Positions 35,361 through 45,347 are shown, counted from the first letter of the stretch. The stretch is DNA of 64,000 bases from Pseudomonadota bacterium (GCA_018242505.1 JAFEBU010000027.1:145957-209956), one strand, 5' to 3'. Program-made: numbers and translations. Notes: generated from the sequence alone by a model not told the origin.

Positions 35361-35371
35361 GTGCGGCTCGC

Positions 35372-38300
35372 TCAGTCGGCGGCACGCGACCCGGTATCCG
35401 CCGGACTCTCGGAGATCGCGGGGATGGTGGCGGGGATCTCGCCGGTAGGCCGACGGCGCTTGCCGCTCAGCCAGTGGGCGAAGCGGTCGAAGTAGAGATA
35501 GACGACAGGCGTCGTGTAGAGGGTGAGCCACTGCGAGACCAGAAGGCCGCCGACGATGGCAATGCCGAGCGGGCGCCGCAGCTCCGATCCGGCGCCTTGT
35601 CCGATGGCGATCGGCAGACCGCCGCCGATCGCGGCGAAGGTCGTCATCATGATCGGCCGGAAGCGCAGCAGACAGGCTTCGTGGATCGCCTCGAGCGGAC
35701 TCTTGCCCTGCTCGCGCTCCGCCTCGAGGGCGAAGTCGATCATCATGATGGCGTTCTTCTTGACGATGCCGATCAACAGGATGATGCCGATCAAGGCGAT
35801 GACGCTGAGATCGTAGTGGAACAGCATCAGCGCCAGCAGCGCGCCGACGCCGGCCGACGGCAGTGCCGACAGGATCGTGATCGGATGCACGTAGCTCTCG
35901 TAGAGCATGCCGAGCACGATATAGACGGCGAGGATGGCTGCGGCGACCAGGAACGGCGTCGAGGCAAGCGATGACTGGAAGGCCTGGGCCGTGCCCTGGA
36001 ACGAGCCGTCGAGCGTGATCGGCGTCTTGAGCTCGTTCTGCATGTTCTTGATCTTCTCGACCGCATCGCCGAGGGCGACACCGGGCGCAAGATTGAACGA
36101 GAGCGTGACGGCCGGGAACTGGCCCTGGTGGCTGACAGTGAGCGGCGCGATCCGGTTCACGAAACGGGCGACCGTGCTGAGCGGCACCTGCGCGCCACCG
36201 GTGCCTGCAATGTAGATGCGGGACAGGGCGGTGGGGTCGGTCTGGAATTCAGGCTGGACCTCGAGCACGACCTTGTATTGGGTCGCCGAGGTGTAGATCG
36301 TGGCGACCTGGCGCTGACCGAAGGCGTCGTACAGGGTCTGGTCGATCTGGGCCAGCGACAGGCCGAGCCTGGACGCGGTATCGCGGTCGATATCGATGGC
36401 GATGTGCGGCGAGGCGATCTGCTGGTCTGATGCCACATCCTGCAGCTCCGGCATCTTGGCCATGTGCTGCTCGATGATTGGCGCCCAATGGTTGAGCTCT
36501 TCGGAGTCGGTCGAGGTGATGGTGTACTGGTATTCCGTCTTTGCCAGCCGCCCGCCGACATTGATGTCCTGTCCGGCCTGCATGTAGTACTTCACGCCCG
36601 GCACCGTCGCCACCTTGGGGCGCAGGTTCTGGATGATCTTCTGTGCGGAGAGTCCGCGTCGCTCGCTGAAGGGCTTGAGCTGGATGAACATGCGCGCCGT
36701 ATTCTCGGCCGAGTTGCCGGCGGTCGCGCCGACGAAGCCAACCACGCCCGAGACGCCCGGTTCCTCCTTGATGATGGCGGCGAGCTTGTTCTGGATGTTC
36801 GCCATCGCGTAGAAGGAGATGTCCTGCCGGGCCTCGGCCTGGCCGAAGATGAAGCCGGTGTCCTGCTCGGGGAAGAACCCCTTGGGGATCGTGATGTAGA
36901 GGTAGCCGGTGACGAAGATCAGCGCGATCGTCGACATGAGCGTCAGGAACTGGTGGCGGAACACCCACCGCAGGCCGCGGTCGTAGAAGCGCACGACCGC
37001 TTCGAAGGCGTTCTCGCACATCTGGTTCAGCCGTCCGCGCTTGTGATGGGATTCGCGCTTCAGGAACTGCGAGCACATCACCGGCGTCAGCGTGAGCGAG
37101 ACGAAGGCGGACATGCAGACCGCGACCGTCACAACCACTGCAAACTCGCGGAACAGCCGGCCGACGATGCCGCCCATGAACAGGAGCGGAATGAACACGG
37201 CAATCAGCGAGAAGGTAATCGACACGATGGTGAAGCCGATCTGCCCCGCGCCCTTCATGGCGGCGTCGAACGGGCGTTCGCCTTCCTCGATGTAGCGGAC
37301 AATGTTCTCGATCATCACGATCGCATCGTCGACCACGAAGCCGACGGCGATTGTGAGGCCCATCAGCGACAGGTTGTCGATCGAGTAGTCGCAGAGATAC
37401 ATCACGCCGAACGTGCCGATGAGCGCAAGCGGGACGGTGATGCTGGGGATGATCGTCGCCCACATGTGGCGCAGGAAGATGAAGATGACCAGCACGACCA
37501 GGGCGACGGTCACGAGCAGGGTGAACTGGACGTCCTCCACTGAATCGCGGATCGACTGCGAGCGGTCGGACATCAGGTCGACATGCACGGTCTGCGGGAT
37601 CGAGGCGAGCAACCGGGGCATCATCGCCTTGACCTTTTTGACGATCTCGACCGTGTTGGCGCCGGGCTGGCGGTAGATCAACAGCAGCTCGGCGCGCTTT
37701 CCGTTGTACCAGGCGCCGGTGCGCGGCGACTTGGTGGCGTCGATCACGTCGCCGATGTCCTGCAGCTTGACCGCTGCTCCGTTCCTGTAGGCGACGATGA
37801 TGTTGCGGAAGGCGGCCGCGTCGAACAGCTGGTCGTTGGTGTCCAGCATGACCGAGAGGTGCTCGTTTTCGAGGTTGCCCTTGGCCTGGTTGAGGGTCGC
37901 ACTGCCGATCGCGCTGCGTACGTCTTCCAGGGAAATGCCGCGCGAGGCGAGCGCGGCCGGATTGGCCTGGATACGCACCGCATAGTCCTGCTGCCCGGCG
38001 ACGAATACCTGCGACACGCCAGCCACGGCGGAAATCTTCTGCGCCAGGATCACGAACGCGTAGTTGTCGACCTTGTATATCGGCAGGTCGTCGGAATAGA
38101 CCGCGTAGATCAGGACGGCGCGGTCGGCCGGATTGACCTTGCGGTAGGTCGGTGGGTTGGGCAGGTCCTTGGGCAGCAGGCCGCTGGCGGCATTGATCGC
38201 GGTCTGAACATCGGTCGCGGCGCCGTCGATCTTGCGGTTGAGATCGAACTGCAGGGTGATCGATGTGCTGCCGAGCCCGCTGGTCGAGTTCATCGAGGCG

Positions 38301-38530
38301 AGGCCGGGAATTGCCGCGAACTGCTGCTCGAGCGGGGTGGCCACCGACGAGGCCATCGTCTCCGGGCTTGCACCCGGCAGCGAGGCGCTGACGGTGATGG
38401 TCGGGAAATCGACGTTGGGCAGGGCCGAGACCGGTAGCAGGTCGTAGGTCGCGGCGCCGAATACCAGCAGCCCGAGCATCATCAGCGACGTTGCGATCGG
38501 CCGCTTGATGTAGGTTTCGGAGATGTTCAT
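35372..38530 (-). CDS. RND efflux pump inner-membrane subunit (MdtB/MdtC-like HAE1)
   Basis: A 1052-residue proton-driven exporter. The start MNISETYIKRPIATSLMMLGL follows the adaptor stop by 8 bp. The 12-segment layout has two large periplasmic loops. Motifs include the DFPTITVSASLPGASPETMA segment, GLTIAVGFVVDDAIVMIENI (TM4 with the proton-relay Asp pair), TPVMCSQFL and the second-half GIVKKNAIMMIDFALEAE. The opening IKRPIATSLMM is typical of the MdtB/MdtC-type branch. It exports amphiphilic compounds with the adjacent adaptor. No outer-membrane channel gene is in this operon. Confidence 0.94.
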   Translation of the reverse strand: MNISETYIKRPIATSLMMLGLLVFGAATYDLLPVSALPNVDFPTITVSASLPGASPETMASSVATPLEQQFAAIPGLASMNSTSGLGSTSITLQFDLNRKIDGAATDVQTAINAASGLLPKDLPNPPTYRKVNPADRAVLIYAVYSDDLPIYKVDNYAFVILAQKISAVAGVSQVFVAGQQDYAVRIQANPAALASRGISLEDVRSAIGSATLNQAKGNLENEHLSVMLDTNDQLFDAAAFRNIIVAYRNGAAVKLQDIGDVIDATKSPRTGAWYNGKRAELLLIYRQPGANTVEIVKKVKAMMPRLLASIPQTVHVDLMSDRSQSIRDSVEDVQFTLLVTVALVVLVIFIFLRHMWATIIPSITVPLALIGTFGVMYLCDYSIDNLSLMGLTIAVGFVVDDAIVMIENIVRYIEEGERPFDAAMKGAGQIGFTIVSITFSLIAVFIPLLFMGGIVGRLFREFAVVVTVAVCMSAFVSLTLTPVMCSQFLKRESHHKRGRLNQMCENAFEAVVRFYDRGLRWVFRHQFLTLMSTIALIFVTGYLYITIPKGFFPEQDTGFIFGQAEARQDISFYAMANIQNKLAAIIKEEPGVSGVVGFVGATAGNSAENTARMFIQLKPFSERRGLSAQKIIQNLRPKVATVPGVKYYMQAGQDINVGGRLAKTEYQYTITSTDSEELNHWAPIIEQHMAKMPELQDVASDQQIASPHIAIDIDRDTASRLGLSLAQIDQTLYDAFGQRQVATIYTSATQYKVVLEVQPEFQTDPTALSRIYIAGTGGAQVPLSTVARFVNRIAPLTVSHQGQFPAVTLSFNLAPGVALGDAVEKIKNMQNELKTPITLDGSFQGTAQAFQSSLASTPFLVAAAILAVYIVLGMLYESYVHPITILSALPSAGVGALLALMLFHYDLSVIALIGIILLIGIVKKNAIMMIDFALEAEREQGKSPLEAIHEACLLRFRPIMMTTFAAIGGGLPIAIGQGAGSELRRPLGIAIVGGLLVSQWLTLYTTPVVYLYFDRFAHWLSGKRRRPTGEIPATIPAISESPADTGSRAAD

Positions 38531-38538
38531 GGGCCGGG

Positions 38539-39714
38539 TCAGCCGGCCTTGTCGGGCGCGGGTGCGGAGTCCGGCGTCGGCTGGTCGATCCGGACATGCG
38601 AACCGTTGACGAGACGGTACTGGCCGTCGAGCACGATCTTCTCGCCCGCAGCGACGCCCTTGCCGATGACGGCCAGACCATCCTGCTGCGACACCATCTC
38701 GATATCCCGCCGTTCCACGGTCATGTCGGGCTTCACGATGTAGCCGTAATAGCCGTTGGGGCCTTGCATGATGGCGCGCCGCGGTACGGTCGTCGCATCC
38801 TTCTGAACGGACAATTGCAGGCGCACATTGACGAATTCGCCCGGCCACAGCCGCTCGTCCTGGTTCGCGAAGCTTGCTTTCAGCCGCAGCGTTCCGCTCG
38901 ATGTGTCGATCTGGTTGTCGACCAGCGTCAGTTCGCCTTCGGCCAGCTTGAAGGTGTCGTCGGCGCTGTAGGCGAGCACTTTCAGCGGGTGCGCCGCCTG
39001 GTTCTTGCGCAGGCGATGGTTCGCATATTGGGGAATGGTGAAGTTGACGTAGATCGGCTTGATCTGCGTGATCGTGACCAGGTTGGTTCCCTGGCTCGCC
39101 TGGATCAGATTGCCGAGATCGACGAAACGTTGACCGGTCCGACCGTCAATCGGCGCGCGGATGTCGGAATAGGCGAGGTTGAGCTTCGCCGTGTCGATCT
39201 GGGCCTGGTCGGCCGCGATCGAGCCTTTCAACGCCTCGACCGTTGTCTTCTGCTGGTCGTAGGTTTGCCGCGATTGGAAGCCCGAGCCGATCAGCTTGCT
39301 ATAGCGGTCGAGATCGAGCTGGGCGCCGGCAAGCTGGGCCTCGTCGCGCTGCTTGGCGGCCTGGGCCTGTTCGAGCAGGGCCTGGTAGGGTCTCGGATCG
39401 ATCTGGAACAGCGGATCCCCGGTCTTCACGTCCTGGCCTTCCTTGAAGGTGATCTTGACGATCTGGCCGTCGACACGACTCTTCACCTGGACCGTCTTGT
39501 AGGCTTGGACCGTCCCGATGCCGCGCACGATAATGGGGACATCCTGCTTCTCGGCAACGGTCACGGTGACCGGCACGATCGGGCCTGACACGGGCGATGC
39601 CGCTGCGCGCGCCTTTTCCCGTCCCATCTCTTCTATCAGGAAATAACTGCCGGCCAGCACCGCCACGACCGTCACGACGGCGGCAATTCTCGACGATCTC
39701 TTCACACCCGCCAT
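38539..39714 (-). CDS. RND efflux periplasmic adaptor (MdtA-like)
   Basis: A 391-residue membrane fusion protein. The start MAGVKRSSRIAAVVTVVAVLAG was chosen for its correctly spaced AAGGG site; in-frame starts up to 15 codons upstream are less likely. One N-terminal membrane anchor is followed by the biotinyl-lipoyl half motifs (VQVKSRVDGQIVKITFKEGQDVKTGDPLFQIDPRPY), an alpha-helical hairpin (LDLDRYSKLIGSGFQSRQTYDQQK), the second lipoyl half (IRAPIDGRTG) and beta-barrel domains. It links the pump to an outer-membrane channel encoded elsewhere. Confidence 0.93.
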   Translation of the reverse strand: MAGVKRSSRIAAVVTVVAVLAGSYFLIEEMGREKARAAASPVSGPIVPVTVTVAEKQDVPIIVRGIGTVQAYKTVQVKSRVDGQIVKITFKEGQDVKTGDPLFQIDPRPYQALLEQAQAAKQRDEAQLAGAQLDLDRYSKLIGSGFQSRQTYDQQKTTVEALKGSIAADQAQIDTAKLNLAYSDIRAPIDGRTGQRFVDLGNLIQASQGTNLVTITQIKPIYVNFTIPQYANHRLRKNQAAHPLKVLAYSADDTFKLAEGELTLVDNQIDTSSGTLRLKASFANQDERLWPGEFVNVRLQLSVQKDATTVPRRAIMQGPNGYYGYIVKPDMTVERRDIEMVSQQDGLAVIGKGVAAGEKIVLDGQYRLVNGSHVRIDQPTPDSAPAPDKAG

Positions 39715-40238
39715 CCAGAAATCCCTTCGCACCCGCCCGTACATGCCCCGGCCTGCCACCGGTCAGTCGTCGACATCGCTTGCACACATCTGCGATTCGA
39801 CGAGCTCTTTACCCCCATCCCCGGCATTTTATCTCCGATTGAGAGCCGCTTATGGCCGGGTGACGAAGAAGAGGCGGTTCAAACGTCACAAACATGTGAG
39901 CAGCAGCCGTTTAGCTTAGCAGGTCGGCCGTATTCGTGCCTCGCCAAACTGTGTGGCCGCGCCGCCTCCGGAATAGTCCTCTGAGCCATGGCCCGACTTA
40001 CCGGCAGGCGACAAAAGCGAAATGGATCAGGGCCTTATGCGTAACCGCCGCTTCGTATCGTCAGCTTCCGGCGATGAAGGACCGGATCTCGCAAGGGGTG
40101 ACTTTTGAGGAGCATCTGAGCAACACCCGGTCTTCGCTTGTTGGTGCCGTGAAACCTACGAAACGAGATTGCGCAGATTGCAACATCGCCGCGTTACCGG
40201 TCGTACTCAAAATGGCGCCACCGATCGTGGAGGGTGCA
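39715..40238. other. Non-coding stretch upstream of the RND operon
   Basis: About 520 bp between the adaptor gene and a possible small membrane-protein gene. It must hold the RND promoter. Base composition is less GC-rich than the flanks around 39800-39950. I see no convincing gene, regulator or operator. Confidence 0.4.
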
Positions 40239-40418
40239 ATGTACCAAGTCACCGGCGCCGCCGCTTTCGTCTTTGCCGCAGTTGGATTCATCCGGTGGGG
40301 AGACCCGATCGTGGCAAGTCTGCTCGTCGTCTGTGCCATTGTGTGGGGTGCGGCGACGCTTGTTCCGCTTCGGGATGTGCATCTGCGCAAGCGCGACTCC
40401 ATCCTGCGGCTGGAATAG
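40239..40418 (+). CDS. Small membrane protein, 59 aa, two predicted segments
   Basis: Starting at MYQVTGAAAFVFAAVGFIRWG, with a GGAGGG site 5 bp upstream, this short frame has two hydrophobic helices (about residues 5-18 and 24-42) joined by a tight turn. It ends in a basic tail (RDVHLRKRDSILRLE), as in inside-positive small membrane proteins. No family is recognised. It could be a chance frame, though codon choice and ribosome site support it. Confidence 0.45.
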   Translation: MYQVTGAAAFVFAAVGFIRWGDPIVASLLVVCAIVWGAATLVPLRDVHLRKRDSILRLE

Positions 40419-40960
40419 CTCCAACCGCCGGCTGCTGTCTTCTGGGGGGGCGGCAGCCGGCGGATTGGGATTTGTCCCCTGGCCGATCCCGTGGTCAGGT
40501 CCGCGACATGGTGCTCGACAAGGAACGAGTAGAGGATCGCCACCGGTGCCGAGCCAGGAGCGCGGCCGCCATGGGTTGGCTTCGATAGACCGGGCGGTGA
40601 GGCGGGCAGAAGCGTCACGTCGGGTCTGAAAGCCTGCCAACAAACGAGCGTTGCCGGTGCCATTTCCCGGAGTGCCGGCTGATGGAGGTCGTTCTCCGGC
40701 GTCTCGATACAGGTCCATCGTCGAATGCCAGATGGCCCGAAAGCGCTGAGAGAGCGTCGGGTGAGGCGCATTCCCGCCATGGCGACCGATGGGATGATGC
40801 GCTCTGGATGAAAGTGTGGATTAGGGGCGCCATCAATCAAATTCGGGGCGATGGCAATCCAGGCTTGCTCTCGATTGTAGTAACGTCGCCGCTGGAGCAA
40901 CCCCGCCGGCGCGATGGCGCGCCTCGCAGTCGGGGCGCCAGGGTGCGTGGAGGACAAGAG
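40419..40960. other. Non-coding stretch before the aminotransferase gene
   Basis: About 540 bp with no supported gene. It contains a run of eight G at about 40444-40451. An in-frame extension upstream of the aminotransferase has no family similarity, so it is treated as leader DNA. Confidence 0.4.
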
Positions 40961-42148
40961 ATGAGCGTGCGCGCGGGTCGCGAGTTTCTAGCCATACCAG
41001 GACCAACGACGGTGCCCGACGAGGTGCTCAACGCGATGCACCGTCCCGCGGTCGACATCTATTCCGGACCGCTGCTGGCCCTGACCGAGAGCCTGCTCGG
41101 CGACGTGGCTCGGCTGTTCAAGACCGATGGCCGCGCCTACATCTACATTGCCAACGGCCACGGCGCCTGGGAGGCGAGCCTCACCAATGTCCTCAGCAAG
41201 GGCGACAAGATCCTGGTGCTTGAGAGCGGCCGCTTCGCTGTCGGCTGGGGCGAAAGCGCCCGGCGCATGGGTGTCGAGGTGGAGATCCTGAAAGGCGATA
41301 TGCGTCGCGCCGTGCGGCCGGCCGAAGTCGAGGCGCGGCTCAAGGCCGACAAAGGCGGGACCATCAAGGCCGTGCTGGTTGCGCAGATCGACACTGCCTC
41401 GGGTGTAGTCAACGACATCGCCGCCATCGGCGAGGCGGTGCGCGCGGCCAAGCACGACGCGCTGCTGATGGTCGACACCGTGGCGTCGCTCGGCTGCATG
41501 CCCTTCGAGATGGATGCCTGGCGCGTCGATGTCGCTATGTCGGGCTCGCAGAAGGGCCTCATGACTCCGCCGGGCCTGGGTTTCGTCGCCGCCAGCGATC
41601 GCGCCCGCGAGGTGCATAAGAAGGCCGGCCTGCGAACCCCCTACTGGGATTGGACGGATCGCGAAGGCGACCAGCATTACCAGAAATATGCCGGCACGCC
41701 GCCCGAGCATCTACTGTTCGGCCTGCGCAAGGCACTCGACCTGTTGTTCGAGGAAGGTCTTGAGAACGCCTTCCGGCGCCATCAATTGCTGGCGGAGGCG
41801 GTGCGTCGCGCCGTCGGGATCTGGGCCGAGGGGCAAGCGATCGGCTTCAATATCATCGAGCCTGGCGAGCGCAGCGACACCGTCACCGCCGTGTTGATGA
41901 ATGGCGGGCACGATCCGGAGGCATTGCGCGCCTACTGCCGGGAGAAATGCGGTGTGACGCTGGGCCACGGGATCGGCGACCTTTCCGGCAAGGCCATCCG
42001 CATCGCCCACATGGGCCACGTGAACGCGCCCATGATCCTGGGCACCTTGAGCGTGATCGAGGTCGCGTTGGCGGCGCTTGACATTCCACATGGCAAGGGC
42101 GGTGTGCAGGCCGCCATCGATTGGCTGGGCGGTGAGGTCAAGCCGTAG
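40961..42148 (+). CDS. Alanine/serine-glyoxylate aminotransferase family protein
   Basis: A 395-residue class V PLP enzyme. The start MSVRAGREFLAIPGPTTVPDEVLNAM is the usual family opening and follows GGAGGA. The YIYIANGHGAWEASLTNVL segment binds the cofactor phosphate, the Asp is in ALLMVDTVASLGCMPF, and the PLP Lys is in MSGSQKGLMTPPGLGF. It transfers the amino group of alanine or serine to glyoxylate, giving glycine, or acts on a related 2-oxo acid. The exact donor is not readable. It stands alone. Confidence 0.92.
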   Translation: MSVRAGREFLAIPGPTTVPDEVLNAMHRPAVDIYSGPLLALTESLLGDVARLFKTDGRAYIYIANGHGAWEASLTNVLSKGDKILVLESGRFAVGWGESARRMGVEVEILKGDMRRAVRPAEVEARLKADKGGTIKAVLVAQIDTASGVVNDIAAIGEAVRAAKHDALLMVDTVASLGCMPFEMDAWRVDVAMSGSQKGLMTPPGLGFVAASDRAREVHKKAGLRTPYWDWTDREGDQHYQKYAGTPPEHLLFGLRKALDLLFEEGLENAFRRHQLLAEAVRRAVGIWAEGQAIGFNIIEPGERSDTVTAVLMNGGHDPEALRAYCREKCGVTLGHGIGDLSGKAIRIAHMGHVNAPMILGTLSVIEVALAALDIPHGKGGVQAAIDWLGGEVKP

Positions 42149-42288
42149 CTCCTCGCTGCGCGAAAGCTCAGCAGGCCAAGGAGTGAATGCTGCCTCTTCG
42201 CTCAGGAATGCGGTCCGAGCAGTTGCTGGCGCCTCGCCCGTCACACTGTGCTACGTGAACGTCGTAGGTGTGAGAGGAGCCGGCGCCA

Positions 42289-42930
42289 GTGCCGACCAGG
42301 CAAAAGTCGAGAAGAAGCAGCAAAGGACGCTCGCGAACAGACCAGAGGTCGCGCTCGCGCGCGCGCCCTCGTTTCGCCGAGCCGCCGCCGACCCTCCAGC
42401 AAGGGCTGATCGAACTGGCCAGAGACAGCGCGCGATCCTTCCTGTGGGTAGGACTGGCGCTGGCCGTCATTGTTGCAATCGGCGGGGCTGCGTTTGGGGT
42501 TTGGTCCCTGCGTCCCGTTCCAGGCTATACGTCCGAAGGAGTCGAGTCGGGCTCACCGTTCGATGTGACATTCCGGGTCGAGAATACGAGTCCCTGGTTT
42601 GCGCTGTCGAACATGCAAATCCGCTGTGTCCTCGCGCATGGGGGAGCACCGGAAATGCCGTCGGTCGCAGCGACCGATCTGCAGTTTCCCGACGGGAACA
42701 CCTCGACCCTCGAGCCAGGCAGATCGGGGACGTTCAAATGCCCCTTCCATACGCTGCCGGGCCATGTGGGCGGCGATGATCTTGGAATCGCCTTGCGATC
42801 GGAGATCTACTTCCGCAGTCAATACGATCTGCCCATGGTCCGTTCATTTCGGGTAACCGACAATGTCGGCCCCTATTTCCTCAATACCAGGTTCCTTCCG
42901 CCGCGTTGGACGGGCAGACCGAACAGGTAA
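42289..42930 (+). CDS. Membrane-anchored hypothetical protein, 213 aa
   Basis: Starts at GTG with GAGAGGAG upstream. The first 35 residues are highly basic (RQKSRRSSKGRSRTDQRSRSRARPR), one membrane helix spans about residues 51-72 (LWVGLALAVIVAIGGAAFGVW), and the rest is a periplasmic beta-rich domain with three Cys (for example IRCVLAH and FKCPFHT). The phrase SPFDVTFRVENTSPWFALSNMQIRC resembles immunoglobulin-like or CARDB-type beta domains. Family not recognised. The basic head could bind DNA, RNA or membrane lipids (speculative). Confidence 0.65.
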   Translation: MPTRQKSRRSSKGRSRTDQRSRSRARPRFAEPPPTLQQGLIELARDSARSFLWVGLALAVIVAIGGAAFGVWSLRPVPGYTSEGVESGSPFDVTFRVENTSPWFALSNMQIRCVLAHGGAPEMPSVAATDLQFPDGNTSTLEPGRSGTFKCPFHTLPGHVGGDDLGIALRSEIYFRSQYDLPMVRSFRVTDNVGPYFLNTRFLPPRWTGRPNR

Positions 42931-43095
42931 CGAAGGGAACTCGCGCCGACCCTGAAGCGTCCCCGGTATCGTGGCCGGCCAGGAACAACGCGCCGACCAA
43001 ACCCTTTCGCAGGGCAATGCCATGGGGCTTTCAGTTCGTACGTGCTCGGGGGAGGGACGTTAATCTCCTTGCGGACATCCGGGAGGGCGAAGGCA

Positions 43096-44313
43096 GTGAA
43101 GACAAACAGACGTCTGTTCATCGGCGGCGTATCGGCGGCCATCGTGTCGAGGACGAGCATTGCATTCGGCCAAAAGAAATACGACGCGGGGGTTACCGAT
43201 AACGAGATCAAGATCGGTCATTGCTGCCCCTACAGCGGCCCCGCGTCGGCTTACGGCGTCATCGGCAAGGGGATCGAAGGCTACTGGAAGATGGTCAACG
43301 ACCAGGGCGGCATCAACGGCCGGAAGGTCACGTTCATTACCCTCGACGACGGCCTCAATCCCGCGAAGACCGTGGAAGCGGTCCGTCAGCTCGTCGAGCA
43401 GGAGAAGGTGTTCTCCACCTTCAACATACTCGGCACGCCGACCAACACGGCAGTCCACAAATATCTGAATGCCAAGAAGGTCCCTCAGCTCTTCGTCGCG
43501 ACCGGCGCCTCGAAGTGGGGCGACCCGCAGCACTTCCCTTGGACCATGGGCTATCAACCCGACTACAACACCGAAGGGCAGATCTACGCCAAGCACATCC
43601 TGGCCAATACCAAGGATGCGAAGATCGCCATCCTGATACAGAACGACGACTTCGGTAAGGACTATGTCGACGGCTTCAAGAAGGGGTTGGGTGGCGAGAC
43701 CGCCAGGATCGCCAAGATCGCCACGTACGAAGTGACCGATCCGACGGTCGAATCCCAGATCATCCAGCTCAAGGATACCGGAGCCAACGTGTTCTTCAAC
43801 GTGGGCACGCCCAAGTTCGCGGCGCAGGCGATCCGCAAGGCGGCCGATATCGGCTGGAAGCCGGCTCAGTACATGACCAATGTCTCGGCGTCGGTCGCCT
43901 CGGTGTTGAAGCCCGCGGGTTTCGAGAATGCCCAAGGCATCATTACCGCAGCCTATTTGAAAGATCCTACCGACAAGCGCTGGGCTGACGATGCCGAGAT
44001 GAAGGTGTGGCGGGATTGGATGAACAAGTACATGTCGGGTGCCAATCAAGCGGACGCCAACTACGTCTATGCCTATGGCGTATCGACCCTGATGCGCGAG
44101 GCGCTGAAGAGATGTGGCGATACGCTCACCCGCGCCAATCTGATGAAGCAAGCCGCGAGTTTCCAGAAGTTCCGGGTGCCGTGCCTGCTCCCAAGCATCA
44201 CGGTCAGCACCAGCTCGACCGACTTCTATCCGATCCAGTCCGTGCAGCTCGAGAGGTTCAAGGGCGAGACATGGGATCTGTTCGGCGAGGTCATGTCGGC
44301 TGAAAGCACATGA
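43096..44313 (+). CDS. ABC transporter substrate-binding protein, branched-chain amino acid type (orphan)
   Basis: A 405-residue periplasmic protein. The GTG start (VKTNRRLFIGGVSAAIVSR) is preceded by GGGAGGG and gives a signal ending near SIAFGQKK. The mature part has NEIKIGHCCPYSGPASAYGVIGKGIEGYWKMVNDQGGINGRKV, a Leu/Ile/Val-binding-protein opening with an unusual Cys-Cys pair in place of the common T/Q-PLSG. It is only distantly similar to the pair at 28759 and 30137. No permease genes are next to it, so it may feed a permease elsewhere. Confidence 0.9.
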   Translation: MKTNRRLFIGGVSAAIVSRTSIAFGQKKYDAGVTDNEIKIGHCCPYSGPASAYGVIGKGIEGYWKMVNDQGGINGRKVTFITLDDGLNPAKTVEAVRQLVEQEKVFSTFNILGTPTNTAVHKYLNAKKVPQLFVATGASKWGDPQHFPWTMGYQPDYNTEGQIYAKHILANTKDAKIAILIQNDDFGKDYVDGFKKGLGGETARIAKIATYEVTDPTVESQIIQLKDTGANVFFNVGTPKFAAQAIRKAADIGWKPAQYMTNVSASVASVLKPAGFENAQGIITAAYLKDPTDKRWADDAEMKVWRDWMNKYMSGANQADANYVYAYGVSTLMREALKRCGDTLTRANLMKQAASFQKFRVPCLLPSITVSTSSTDFYPIQSVQLERFKGETWDLFGEVMSAEST

Positions 44314-44766
44314 CCTTTGCGTATGCGATCCGGGCGGACTGATGGGTGGCGGTACCGACTGCCTGACGATGGGAAGCCCTCGACTCGACCGAGCAAATTT
44401 TCGTTGCTGCCGGTGAGGCTGCACTGCCATTCCGAAGTTGCGGCAGCCGCTGCTCGGCGCGGGTCTGCCGTTGGCTAAGCCAGCCTGACCGCCCGGAGTT
44501 CACTGCAAAGCTCGGTGCCGAACGGCCGTGAGAGTTCGGCGAAGCGCTCGAGGATCGCGTTTCCGCCATCCATTCCGGCGAGGCGTGGGCGGCCGCGACG
44601 GTGGCGCGCGTCCTTCCAGCCGAGCGAGATCGGCGTCAGCTCGATCGAGCGCGAAGTCATCTGTACATTGGGGCCGTCTTCATAACGGCGCGTGGGCACG
44701 ATCGATTCCCAGTAACGATGGTCAGCCGGGAAGCCCGCTTGATCGCCTCGTGTGCGCTTCTGATAG

Positions 44767-45075
44767 ACATGCCCCGGCGTCAGGTCGGGAGCCTGGGAGC
44801 GCATCGCCAAGCAGGCGAAGCTGAAAGGCGCCGCCTTGCGGCACCGCTTTGCGACGACGGCAAACTCGCTTGGCTTCAGCGAAGTAGCGATTGCCGGAAT
44901 GCTTGGGTATTCCCGCACATCGGTTACGTCCCGCCACGCCCACAACGTAGATGTCATGCGGTTGGCGGTCGCGTTTCCAATGCCATTTCCCGTACTATGG
45001 CTGGCGAGAAGGCAGCCGCAGCCACTAAGCTTCGGAGTCCGAAAGAGCGCTTCATTCACGCTGGCGCGACCATGA
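44767..45075 (+). pseudogene. Tyrosine recombinase (integrase) C-terminal remnant
   Basis: A frame preceded directly by TGA and TAG codons encodes AWERIAKQAKLKGAALRHRFATTANSLG and EVAIAGMLGYSRTSVTSRHAHNVD. This matches the C-terminal catalytic part of phage-type integrases (H-x-L-R-H-x-F-A-T ... LGH-x-T-x-RYAH). Key residues are lost: the HxxR His reads Ala, LGH reads LGY, and the nucleophile Tyr reads His in SRHAH. With no N-terminal part, it is a decayed remnant of a past integration event. The similarity ends near 44985. Confidence 0.65.
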
Positions 45076-45113
45076 CTTGCGGTCAGCTGTCGCGAAAGGG
45101 CAGAGGATAAGGG

Positions 45114-45347
45114 ATGCAGTCGTTTTTGTTGGTACTCGTGGATCACGACAAGAAAACCTTCTCCATCGAAGGGCCGATGGACGATGAAAAGCCCTGGAGC
45201 GACGCCCTGGTCGCTGCTCAGGAAAAAGGCCGATCGGTGACCTGCTTTAAGCCGTCTCAGCGTGCAAGCAGGGAAATGGTGGTCGAAAGCATGAAGTCCG
45301 AGTTTGGCTACAGAGAAACCAAATTGGTTCTCAGCCCCGACATATAG
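45114..45347 (+). CDS. Hypothetical protein, 77 aa
   Basis: Starts MQSFLLVLVDHDKKTFSIEGPMDDEKPW, with GGATAAGGG just upstream. It is a small soluble protein with an N-terminal beta hairpin and an alpha-helical middle (WSDALVAAQEKGR). It resembles short uncharacterised proteins often found near horizontally acquired sequence, but I cannot name a family. It lies between the integrase remnant and a membrane-protein gene. Confidence 0.55.
   Translation: MQSFLLVLVDHDKKTFSIEGPMDDEKPWSDALVAAQEKGRSVTCFKPSQRASREMVVESMKSEFGYRETKLVLSPDI

Noticed and set aside
40061..40957. A 298-residue minus-strand frame upstream of the aminotransferase
   Set aside because: Sequence is low-complexity and protein-unlike, and no start site is seen.
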